Source: Obelidium mucronatum
Lineage: Eukaryota > Chytridiomycota > Chytridiomycetes > Chytridiales > Chytriomycetaceae
Reading direction: 5' to 3'
DNA length: 20,530 nt
NCBI GenBank assembly: GCA_025765595.1
Contig: JAIVFH010000430.1
Coordinates: 1 to 20,530 of the forward strand
Part shown: in pieces, positions 1 to 9,677 of the stretch
Layout of the letters: each line of letters opens with the position of its first letter
Position numbering within the stretch: the first letter of the stretch is position 1
Translations under genes and position numbers: made by a program
Notes under the pieces: model-generated
The model's input: only the letters and a program-made list of their open reading frames with translations
What the model was told of the DNA's origin: nothing
The model's database searches: none

Positions 1-2708
1 TCCGGTTCGTGAACGATAGGAGCTGAGCCGCGACTTGGTCTTCGGCCAAGTCTTCTAGTTTTTCAGTGGCAGATTGATGTAATCCAGCAGATGAGGCAGA
101 ATTGTCGACTTCCATGGTCAACGCGCGCTTTCCCTTCTTGGCTTTCGGTGATTCGACTGCATTTGTCGGCATTGATAAACCACACAAGAACTGAAATGTC
201 TGTCCAAATTCACGAAGAATCTCTCCACCACTTTGACGCAGAAAAACAGCAATCAATTCATCCAACAAAGATTCGTATGCCTGACCGCCGAAGAAGATAA
301 GAAAACAAAAAATTGAGTTTTCAAAGTTCTGCGGCCTGAGCAATAGGATATGTCATAAAAATACCTTCAATAGACGCAGCTCCAAGTAAACCATCACATC
401 CAAATGCCGGACCATCCGAATAACTTGCGACAATACCTTCTGACCGATATCATCATATTCGTTCCCATACTTTTTAAGAAGCTTTGGTATAAACTTGATC
501 AAGATGCGACCAATTTTAAGTGAAACATCATCATCTTCATCGACAGATTTTTTAGATCGATGACGTGGTTGGCCTTCATGCGTGACCGTCAAGGCATGGT
601 TCAGCGATGCATTCAAAATGAGAATGAGGCAGTACTCTTGGTCCGGTGAAAGTTTGTGGATGTTGGCGAGCGTGAGTTCTCGTTGAGATGCGTCGTCCTC
701 TGGCCCTGACCCGATTGTCAAATCCGAAGAAAGATATTCAAGAATACTCTCCCAATCCTTGAAAAAAAGAGTTGCAGATATTAATCAAAAAAAAAAATAC
801 ATAAAACATTGCATCAAAACCTTGAGCTCATCAACGTGGTCCCATAATGTTGACACTGCCACCTTCATGTTTCCGGAACCAAGAGCGACTAGATTAGAAC
901 CACTTTGGTTCATGTCAACAAATTCATCTTCTCCAGAACACCAATCGCGCAACTCGCTTAATGTTTTTAGCTTTCGAATCATGGCATCACGTTCCTCGTC
1001 ATCCAAATCTTCTTCCGCGATTTCATCACTGTCGTCTTCATCTTCTTGCTCTTCATCTTCCTCCATGGACTGCAGGGATTGCGATTGTGATTGTGATTGG
1101 GATTGGGATTGTGTTTTTGATGGCGTCAGATTGGTAGGTTTAGATGGATCGGCAGATCGGTTGGAAACAGTTTCTTGCATCTTGATTCCAATATCCACTA
1201 AAAAGGAAGCCAACGACTTCCACTCCACCCACTTGATATTCAATTCCTTACCCCCTTCGTCCTCTGGCTTATCGCCAATGTCATCCATGTCATTATTCTC
1301 TCCTAAAGCAGCTTCTGCATCTTCTTTTGCATTGACAGAGACTTCCTCCTTCCACACTCCACCCACAAATTTCGCGACAACTTCCCTCGCTTTTGCGTCT
1401 TCGCTGAACAAGAGGGGCAGAATTTGTAACCGATCAGCGTCTCCAATTAAACCAACTTCGGATAATTTCGTTACAAGGGGAATCGCAACGAATCGGACAC
1501 CGTGGTTCTGCTCCCTCATTGCCATTTCAATAAATCTCGATTTAAATCTTTCCGTAAAGGGTCGGAGAAGCGGGATCATGGTGGGTGTTTCGTAGAGTAC
1601 GAGGAGGGCTTTAATGGATTCTAGACGGACGGTGGGGGAAGCGTCTGAGAGCATCCAACCAATGTATCGCAAGAAACTCGCATCGAGGTAGAGGCCAGGG
1701 TACTTAACAATCCAAAGACCCAGCTCTTTGATGCATTCCGTACGGATTGTCGCGTCGATATCTCGATAACGATGAACAAAAACACTGAAATGGAACTTGT
1801 CAGTCAATGTTGTCTTGGATCAAAAGACGATACCTGTCAAAGTAATCACTCATGTGTCGCTCCAGTGTCTTTTTTTTCGCCTCCAAAGCTTGAATATCTA
1901 CTTCCAGATCGGCTGCATTCGTGGGCAACTTTGCAGTCTTTTTTCCTGCCCGCTTGGCTTTTTTGGCCTTCTCGCCCTCCTCCACATCTTCCTCGTCCTC
2001 ATCACCAGCGCCGTTCCTTAATCCATCCAATTGCCGATTCAAGACCGACAGCTCGTCAGCAACAACGGCAGCGGCATCGGCAAGACACGACATGAGCACC
2101 AAGACAATGAAGGTGGCCGTGTGGCGGAATGCGCGGAAAGTCGACGACGACATGAGGGTCAGCCACGTCTTGATGAGCTCGAACGGATTGTCGCCGATGG
2201 CGCCGGACAGCGACGCGTCGGCGAGCACGGGCGAGTCCCTGGGCAGGTTCTTCAGCTTGAGGAACCACTTGCGCCAGAACTCTGCCAGATTCCTCGCGAA
2301 GCGCGCGGCCTGCTTCGCGGCAGCCAGCGGGTGCGGCGCGGCGGCGTCCAGCTGGGCCTGCAGGTCCTCGAGCGCAGCCTTGATCAGGTCCTCGTCGTCC
2401 AGCGCGTCCGCCGCCGCCACGCGCGCGCCGCAGCCCGCCGCGCGCAGCACAAAGTTGACGAGGCTGGCGGTGTTGGCGCTGTTGCCGCTGTCTTTGGCGC
2501 GGCGCGTCCACCCGTCGACCCACGCCGCCGCCGCCGCCGCCACGCCGCCGCCCGCGCCAGACACCGCCGCAAAGAGCGCATCGGCCTGCGCGTCTGCGGG
2601 CGAGTCCTTCGGCGGCTGCGGTGTCCTGCGCTTCGCCTCTCTAAAGTCTACTTCGTCCTCTTCCGTTTCCTCTTCCTCTTCGAGTCCTTCTTCGCTGTCT
2701 GCATGCAT
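1..2708 (-). CDS. SCC3: Cohesin subunit Scc3/STAG (stromal antigen), 3' end beyond the window
   Basis: Scc3/STAG binds the Scc1 kleisin and DNA and loads and holds the cohesin ring in the nucleus. Exons by eye: 2708-1834, 1784-821, 757-365, 280-1; introns of 49, 63 and 84 bases, phases 2, 0, 0. This gives 837 residues so far; STAG proteins run to about 1,100-1,250, so the C-terminus is missing. The start at 2708 is the first ATG after an in-frame TAA. The acidic N-terminus is followed by the STAG domain (FRAFRHTATF near residue 190) and the stromalin conservative domain (VFVHRYRD, GWMLSD, VRLESIKALLVLYE, about 292-377), the clearest family signature. A Glu/Asp-rich stretch follows near residues 520-550, next to an (SQ)n repeat. 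Exon 1 is far richer in G+C (about 2160-2640) than the other exons. Identification is firm; exon edges are predictions. Confidence 0.93.
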
Positions 2709-3000
2709 GCATTCAGTTTAGTTTAGTTCATTCAATCATGTTCATATGGTTTTCAGCTGTCATGTCCGATTTCAACAAAACAACAACACACACCAGAAAC
2801 ATCTTTGAGAACAACTGCTTTGGCGGCGGCTGCTCGGGTCGGCCGCTGTGCTTTGCTAAAGAGGCAAGATCGCAATCAGCTCAATCTGATCTCTTGAGAG
2901 ACAGAGACAAAAACCAACCGTGTTGCTTCTCCACCGAGCATCATCAAATTCAGTCAAAGTTTTCAATATTTATTTAATTGATTTATTTTATATTTAATTA
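2709..3000. promoter_or_regulatory. Intergenic: SCC3 upstream region and eIF2B-beta 3' end
   Basis: No gene is supported in these 292 bases. The part next to 2708 must carry the SCC3 promoter and leader (minus strand). The part next to 3000 is AT-rich and carries the downstream gene's poly(A) signals. A short plus-strand open frame here has no family resemblance and crosses those signals. Confidence 0.5.
2969..2987 (-). terminator. Poly(A) signals of eIF2B-beta
   Basis: TTTATT at 2969-2974 and at 2982-2987 reads AATAAA on the minus strand, 14-32 bases past the eIF2B-beta stop codon, inside a very AT-rich tract. Position and sequence fit a cleavage/polyadenylation signal; actual use is inferred. 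Confidence 0.5.
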
Positions 3001-4385
3001 TCAATGCCCTCTTGAATCTTCGTAAATAAGACGTGACACATAAGACGGCGGGTGTGCACCACTATAATGATAAGAAAAGGTTACTGGTTTCGTTCAACAC
3101 AAAAGTGTGAAAATCTTACATATTCGTAATAAACAGATTGACAAGTTCTGGCCCCACACAGTCAAATGCCGGATTAATCACATCAATCTTTTCAATCATG
3201 TTTCCTATTGTTTGTTTTTGTTATTTTTTGAGTCTCATCATCGAACCCAACAAAAGAAAAAAGACAAGCTCACCATCCTCAAAGCCAAACACGTTGTCCG
3301 CATTCATTAATAGATTATATCCATCTACATCAAACGGAAACTCCTCGCTCATCTTATACAACTCTGTCAGCACGACCACAGGTGTCGAATGGTGTTTGGC
3401 GCTTGCCGCAACAACATGACTTCCACTCATCGCCACCAATCCCCCATTCGCCAAAACGGCATGCGTTCCTAAAATCACCTTATTCACACGCGACATGACA
3501 GCAAAGATTGTATTGTCGCTGATGAGGGTAGTGTCAATTCCTGCCTGGGACAATGAAAGCGCCATTTCTTGGCCAGAGTAACTGTTTTAATACGCAAATC
3601 AGTTTGTATATTGCCGGTTACGAGTGGGGTTTACATACGATGGACTTGCTTCCGCGACAATCACTTGGAACTTTCGCAGTTTGGCAGCTTCCTTCAAAAA
3701 CGATTCCACAGCCGGAGAACGACCCAACGTCATTATAATTTCACTGGTTAAGGAAGAAAGAAGGACGATTCAATTCCACTCCGTGTGTAAAGGGGGAACA
3801 ACAAAACTCCCTCCTCCTACTTTGAATGAATATGCTCCAAAGCCTGTGACGCAATATTTGCACTCGCATTTTCAACTTCATCCATAAGTTCCTTGATTGC
3901 TTCCAAGACATTGTTCTTGAGTGAATCTCTATGATCCTGTGGATCCGCTTGCAAGGCCAATTCTGACTTGACCAACTCTTTATCTTCTTCCCGGATCAAA
4001 TTAACAACTCGATTCGTAATGTTTCCGACTGAGAGTTCTGGTGTGGGCGTGCCCGTTTGTTTAAAGGTTTTAGCTCTTTTCTCGTCTGAGCTCCCAATTA
4101 GTCCCTATGCCAAAACACACCAATGGGCTGCGCATCAGATAGAATCCGTCCCTTATCGAGAATAGTTTGAACGAGATCGTCCTTGTTTGTCCATCGAGAC
4201 CCGCGGACAATAATCAAATGGACTTTGGCTGTTTCAAGAGCGACCCGCAGCGGTCCCACTACTTGTCTGTTTGCGTTTAAAATGACAATAAGCAGGCGAC
4301 AAGAAGTAGAAACCAGGCAAAAGAAAAGGTTTAATGCATGCCTGCGTCGTAGCTTGTCCTTCAATGCATCAACGACGACGTTCAT
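3001..4385 (-). CDS. GCD7: Translation initiation factor eIF2B subunit beta
   Basis: The beta subunit belongs to the regulatory core (alpha/beta/delta) of eIF2B, the cytosolic GDP-GTP exchange factor for eIF2 that senses phosphorylated eIF2-alpha. Exons by eye: 4385-4342, 4266-4121, 4085-3821, 3743-3639, 3581-3274, 3204-3120, 3061-3001; 337 residues, against about 350 in human. Family blocks in order: LRRRQVVGP near the N-terminus, [86 protein letters not shown], and the C-terminal [16 protein letters not shown]. These are beta rather than alpha or delta hallmarks. Introns include a 75-base GC-AG intron (4267-4341) and a 35-base intron (4086-4120), both placed by phase and family fit. ATG 4385 (AAAATGA context) is the only in-frame ATG before exon 1; a tiny upstream exon cannot be excluded. 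Confidence 0.92.
4267..4341 (-). other. Predicted GC-AG intron in eIF2B-beta, 75 bases, stop-free
   Basis: On the minus strand the exon ends CGACGCAG and the next bases are GCATGC; the stretch closes with AAACAG. Removing it restores LRRRQVVGP, the usual N-terminal block of eIF2B-beta. Keeping it inserts 25 residues absent from the family, because its length is a multiple of three and it has no in-frame stop. None of the GT donors inside it matches the acceptor's phase. A real insertion is the alternative. Confidence 0.65.
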
Positions 4386-4699
4386 TTTTTGTCGAATCAC
4401 AATAAATTCGTTACCAAACAAAAAAAAAGTGAGTATTAAGAAGACTCGATCATTCGTATACTTCACTTGAATTGTTTTCTGACCGGTCACGAAAAATAAA
4501 GCGTTTTTTGCTTAATCTCAAAAAAAAAAAAAAAAATAAAATAAAATAAAAAACAATACAGGAGAGATCGGCAGAGCCCCATAATTGCTGATTCGATAGC
4601 TGACAACCCATTATAATTGCCTTTTCGATTTTTCTTACCAAACTCAATTAATTTGGTTCATAAAAATTGTCCGAATCTACCTGCAAATCTACTCCAACA
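4386..4699. promoter_or_regulatory. Shared upstream region between divergent eIF2B-beta and ZGRF1-like genes
   Basis: These 314 bases separate two divergent start codons and should hold both promoters. Visible: a run of 17 A (4520-4536) followed by an ATAAA pentamer repeat to about 4550. The run reads as poly(T) toward the eIF2B gene, a nucleosome-excluding tract type common in fungal promoters. No TATA box is convincing and no coding exon is recognisable. Confidence 0.5.
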
Positions 4700-7600
4700 A
4701 TGATGCACAGTTGTCTCTACACAGCAATGATGTAATTCCCACCCCTTTACAGAATCTAGTAATACTATACTTATCAAGATAACAAAAAGGAGAGCAGATA
4801 CCGAAACCGCAAAGTAAAGCCTTTCAATGACGGTTTTGTATCGTTTGCGAATGGCAAAGCCAATCTCTTTGATGAGCAAAAGAAGCCTCTCGGATCCCTG
4901 TTTTCCACTGGCTTCTCTGAAGACGACGAGCTTGAATTTGACCGCTTCTATTGCGTTGTTGGTGAAAGTGTTCAAACAGCTGAAGATCCTGTTGCGAAGG
5001 TGAAACAACTGGCGGTCATTCAACCACAGCCCCGTCGGCTACCACCACCACCGCCACAGCGACGAAATGCCGTTACGAATTCAAAGTTTAAACCTCTGTC
5101 TTTGAATGGGGTTCCGGCGTCTGTATCTACCAACTCTCAACCCCCTAAGGCCAACAATTCCAGTCGAAGTCAGAACGCGCCAGAATCCAGGACAGCAGCA
5201 CTGCCCTCCACCATTCCAAACAAAAGATGCAATGCCAATAGTGATCTTGATTCTGATGGAGATGACGACGACGACAATGGTGTGGTCTTTGAAAGTAACG
5301 CTGTTTCACGGTTTCCACCACCACCACCACCGAGAATACAAGAACTCTGTGACGATGATTCTCCGTTCGCCATTGTGTCTCCGTCAATTGAAGATACCGA
5401 AGTGGATCATGATTCTTCGCGGCCCAATCATGATGTAACCCAGATTCGCGTTTTGAAAAGTCCGAATCCACTCAAACGAATGTTTCAATCTAATCCTTCC
5501 GCAAGGGATTATGATGAACCTTTTGAAAGCCCGCCGCCTGATTCAACCTTCTCTATGGATATTCCAGTCGACCGCAACCGCAGCCAGCAGCAGACCTTCA
5601 AGAAACCACAACTTTTAAAAGTGATTCAACAGCCGTCCTCAATGGTTTCCAAACCACCAAAGTTTGGAGCATTTAAACCCCCCACGACTCTTGGCGCTCC
5701 GTTGAAAAAGGGAGGACCAGAAAATCAGCAACAAGAGTATCCACAAAAACAAATCAAAGCAGCGCATCAAACAAACAACCCATCTGTTGGAAAAAAAATC
5801 GTTCAACAGCAGCCAACTGGAATACCCATACACTCTGCTTTGAACTTGTACTTTCGATCCCGCGATCAATGCGCTGGGTTGAAGAAATCCAATTTGAAAC
5901 GGACTTTCCAGATTCCATGTCGTTTCGTAAGACCAAAAAACCAACGAAAAAAACGAAACACGCATGAATATAAAAATATTCCTTATTTTTATCAGAACAC
6001 ACCTGCCGAGTATCAACGCGCATTCCAAGTCGCATTGACTGAACACATGCAACTTCAACTGGACGCCCTCGCTTTAAGACTACATTCGCAAACCTCGAAT
6101 CAACACTATAGCAATAGCTCGTTTCATTCAAAAGTAAATGTATACCCGGCCTCGGCGTCAACATTGTCCCGTGAATCGTTTCAACATAAGGAAGGGCAAC
6201 CCACGTTTATTGAACGGTCTGGGAATTTACTGATTTCGCTGGAAAGTAAACCACAACACGTGGAAATATCAAAAGGTTCCCTTCCTTTCTACCTTTTTTT
6301 TTTTTTTTGATGTGAGCTTAACTCTTCTTTCTTCTTATTTCAAGATGACATTTGGATTATATCAGCCACGCCCGACTTCTCAAGAACAGTTTTTATAGCT
6401 ACCGGCGTGTTTTATGGTGTCTCAGGGACAAATACTGTGGAAATTAAACCATATCGTGAATGCGATGCTGCCATTTCATCCACCCTTGACTTGCGGAATC
6501 GAGTTTTCGTAATCCACGCGTTGAATGCAATGACTGACTTGCTTATGCTCAACAACTTGGACACCATTTGCCCGTCTCCAGGACAAGAAGACCACAATGT
6601 GGATGTTGATTTCCCAGAAGAGAGGGAAGAATTGGCGCTTTTAAGCGACTTGCTGGGTGGTGGTAGTATTCCATCGGTGAAAAGCGATGGTGGCGGCAAC
6701 GACCCTTTTGAAGATGAATTAGAAAATGTCGTGCAAATGGTTGAAGATTTTAAGATTGAATATTCGCTTAACCAAGACCAAGCGAGTGTTGTGGAGAGAG
6801 TGGCGTTGGCTGTTTGGAAAGGCCAGGCTGGATTTCAGCTCGTTCATGGGGTGAGTGTTGCAGTTGCAGCGTCCTTTTTTTTTTTTTTTTTTTGAAAATC
6901 GTTTTTTTTTTGTTGCAGGTCTTTGGCTCAGGAAAAACATATTTGATTGCAGTTCTTGTTATATTCTTTCATCGGGCAATTGAGGAAGGATACTATGGGC
7001 ATATACCAAACTTCAGGATTGGAATATCTTCAATGAGCAATGGTAAATGAAGCACTTTGCGGCAACCCTCATCCCTGAACAACTTATTTTTTGGAAAGTC
7101 GCTGTTGATCAAATCCTCCACTCACTCCTGAAACTAAACTTCCACGACCTTGTACGCGTTGGAAGCATCAAGAAAATATCCAAAACGCTCCTTCCGTATA
7201 CGCTTCAACAACTCAAAAACGCAAACGATGATTTGAAGGACCTACGCAGTATGCTAAAAGCAGACGCTTTGGAAACCACTCAAAAACGCGCTTTGCAGGA
7301 AGCTATACGGCGGTTTACTGCGAATGAAAACCGGAATCTGTTGGATACGGCGTTTGTTGTGGGTGTAACTTGTGTGGCAAGTGGGTTTGACGCATTGGAA
7401 AGTGTCAAGACCACCTTCTTGATTTTGGATGAGTGCAGTCAGGTTAGTGATCGTAATCGAAGTTTGTTTTTGGGGTGGGGTGGGAGAGTTTTTTTAATGT
7501 ATCTCAAGTAGATGACAGAGCCTCTTGCGCTTCTTCCGATTCTTCGACTACGACCAACCCATTGCCTGTTAATTGGGGACCCCCAGCAGCTATCTCCCAC

Positions 7601-8659
7601 CCTCGAAACCAATACCAACAATCCACAATGCAGTCTCGATCGAACTCTTTATTCACGGCTTCTTCAGCACAAAGAAAAACACACATCCATTTTGCTCAGA
7701 ACCCAGTATAGGTGTCATCCTCGGATTGCTCAAATTCCCAATCGTTTATTTTATGCTGGCGAGCTTGTTCACGGATCTACTGAGGCCAATACCGGTCCAA
7801 TCGAAGAAGGCCTGAGCTCTGCCATGTTTGTGGATGTTTCGAGTGGATCAGAACGTCGAGGAACAGGTGGCGGTGGGAGTTTGGTGAACCTTGAGGAAGT
7901 TGGCTGTGTCGAGGAACTGGTCAAGGCACTTGTGCAGGAAATGGATAATGAAGATGGAGACCGCAGCAGAGTGCAACCTGGAAACATTGGGGTCATCACG
8001 TACTGTAAGTTACTTTTTTTCTTCTTTGTTCGCCAGATTCTCAATTGGTACATGCTAGACAAAAGCCAAGCTGCACTGCTTCAGCAAAAATTCACAACGA
8101 ATCCATCCTTGGTCGGGGTGCAAGTCAGCACTGTTGATTCTTTTCAAGGAGGCGAGAAGGACGTGATTTTCATTTCAACTGTCAGGAGTGCCGAAGTTGG
8201 CTTTATTGATGATTACAAGCGAGTTAATGTCTCGTTAACCAGAGCAAGACGCCACCTGATTATTGTCGGAAACGGAAGACTGCTTAATCAGAGTCATTTA
8301 TGGAGAGAAGTTTTGAATGGTTGCGGTTGGTGTTTTTTTAAGCCCAGCTTTTTTCTTGTAAACTGTTTAATTTGGTGTTTCTAGACGGTTACTCCAAACC
8401 AGAGTTACTTGGCTTGCTCAGTAAGAAGGCGACGGAAATTAGCTATGAGGACGAATGGGATCAAGCGTTGGATCTCGTCAGTGAAAAGTCCGTACTTTGT
8501 GAAGCCGTAACCCCCATGGATTCGAACACCGACCAGTGGGATTTCGGTTTAACTGAACAGAGTGAATTGATCACCCAAGCACAGGAAGTTGGCACAGCAA
8601 AAAATGATGGATGGGGTAGTTTTGATGATGAGGTTGATGGATTGACATTTGATTTATGA
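4700..8659 (+). CDS. ZGRF1: ZGRF1-like DNA repair helicase (N-terminal DUF2439 plus UPF1-like SF1 helicase)
   Basis: ZGRF1 is a 5'-3' helicase that supports Rad51-dependent recombination and crosslink repair in the nucleus. Exons by eye: 4700-4731, 4798-5926, 5996-6275, 6345-6850, 6919-7042, 7099-7442, 7512-8004, 8059-8325, 8385-8659; 1149 residues. A 32-base first exon gives the LYT start of the DUF2439/Mte1-type domain, completed in exon 2 (NDGFVSFANGKANLFDE, DDELEFDRF; residues 4-65). Residues 65-370 are a disordered Pro/Ser/Gln-rich linker. The helicase holds Walker A VFGSGKT (650-656), motif II DECSQ (801-805), GDPQQL (827-832), RTQYRCHP, TVDSFQGGEKD and VNVSLTRARRHL. No GRF zinc finger is visible, so the symbol is by homology to the rest. 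Donor of the last intron: 8326 preferred over 8320 because it keeps LNGCDG. Introns 5927-5995 and 8005-8058 are stop-free and divisible by three. Confidence 0.88.
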
Positions 8660-8685
8660 TTCCATTGAATACAATTGCACTTTCG

Positions 8686-9654
8686 TCAATCCTCATCTGA
8701 CGAGTCATTGAAACCGTCGAATTCATTTTCTTCATCACTATTTCCCTCCTGAACATCCCCATACATATTGTGGAACATTTCTTGGCAGTTGATCAAGTCT
8801 CCCCATGAGAGGGATTCAAAACACATTGGACAAGAACCCATTTTGGGCAATATTTGAAACTGCAAATGTAAGTCGGGTTCCATCATTTCTTGTGCAAGGC
8901 ATGGAAGATGTGCCACCATTCTACATGTCGAGGTTGCTGGACAAATTATGAAAGAAAGAGGCTTCTACTCAGGGCGAATGAATCAATGAATCAAAAAACA
9001 AGCGATCTGCGAAAAATCGACTCAACTGTTTGATCCACGTTCTTCTTACACAAACAACAACTTGTGCGTCCAGTCATCACCCCTTGAAACTTGAGCACAA
9101 CCTCGTCCTCCAGCCCACTGCGGAATGGCAAACTCAATAAGGGCCCGTAAGTCATATTGTCGCCTATCAGGTCCGCCATTCCTGGCAATCCGCTAAAATA
9201 GTCATTTATGTATTCTGAAGTGATGTGAATTCGTAGTGGCCAACGCGCCCAATTATCCAACAACACCATATCAGCCAATACTTGAAGCTTGACATGTATT
9301 TCTTGGTCTTTTCTCGACTTGGAGTACGCCGATGGGTTTGCCGTCCGGAAATGGCGAGACTGATGCGGCTTCTGCCAGGCCCATTCAAACTGAAGTGCTG
9401 CGATTTTGTTTGGAAATCCATGAACAATCACGACCATATTCCCTGCAGAAGCATGGAGCCATATGTTAGGTGTGTGTGTGTATTTAGAAAAACTAACACT
9501 CACAAGGTCTGCCCGACACTGTCTTCTTAGCACCGCCTTGAATCTCTCCGTTATGCTGTCGAATTCGGCGGATAGGGTCAGGCGTAGATCCGACATAGCA
9601 TTTTGTGCTTTTTCCGGGCTGCTGGCATTGCAGAAGGTAGCAAGCATAGAACAT
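8686..9654 (-). CDS. SLX1: Structure-specific endonuclease subunit SLX1
   Basis: SLX1 is the GIY-YIG catalytic subunit that cuts Holliday junctions and flaps with its scaffold SLX4 in the nucleus. Exons by eye: 9654-9504, 9442-9000, 8964-8686; 290 residues, the usual family size (275-304). The GIY-YIG domain spans residues 1-90: [40 protein letters not shown], then [20 protein letters not shown] with the catalytic Glu. The C-terminal zinc-binding region is [27 protein letters not shown] and [14 protein letters not shown]. Intron 1 (61 bases) rebuilds the Trp of GRPW exactly and contains a (TG)n run at 9471-9481. Intron 2 (8965-8999) is only 35 bases with a weak GTTTTT donor; it is needed to pass a TGA and restore the Cys cluster. 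The start at 9654 follows an in-frame TAG. The acidic tail ends 26 bases from the ZGRF1-like stop (convergent). Confidence 0.93.
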
Positions 9655-9677
9655 TTTGAAAATTGTCAACTATATTT
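9655..9677. promoter_or_regulatory. 23-base gap between divergent SLX1 and redox-fusion start codons
   Basis: Only 23 bases lie between the SLX1 ATG (9654, minus) and the redox-fusion ATG (9678, plus). Both starts are supported by product features: SLX1's conserved FYACYLL start and the other protein's signal peptide. Promoter elements for each gene must therefore lie within, or overlap, the neighbour's transcribed region. Confidence 0.6.

Noticed and set aside
759..1595. Long plus-strand open frame rich in Ser and Cys-Asp repeats
   Set aside because: It is the antisense shadow of the acidic and (SQ)n part of SCC3 exon 2; there is no family resemblance.
1921..2726. Two long plus-strand open frames opposite SCC3 exon 1
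   Set aside because: G+C-rich coding DNA lacks stops on the other strand. The minus frame encodes the STAG domain and the plus frames encode low-complexity Ser/Ala/Arg sequence.
2738..2977. Small plus-strand frame between SCC3 and eIF2B-beta
   Set aside because: No family pattern, and it runs into the AT-rich poly(A) region of the eIF2B gene.
6875..6911. Long T runs as possible terminators or insertion scars
   Set aside because: They are the pyrimidine tract of the helicase intron 6851-6918.
9471..9481. (TG)n run as a possible Z-DNA or regulatory microsatellite
   Set aside because: Short, and located within SLX1 intron 1; ordinary intronic simple repeat.
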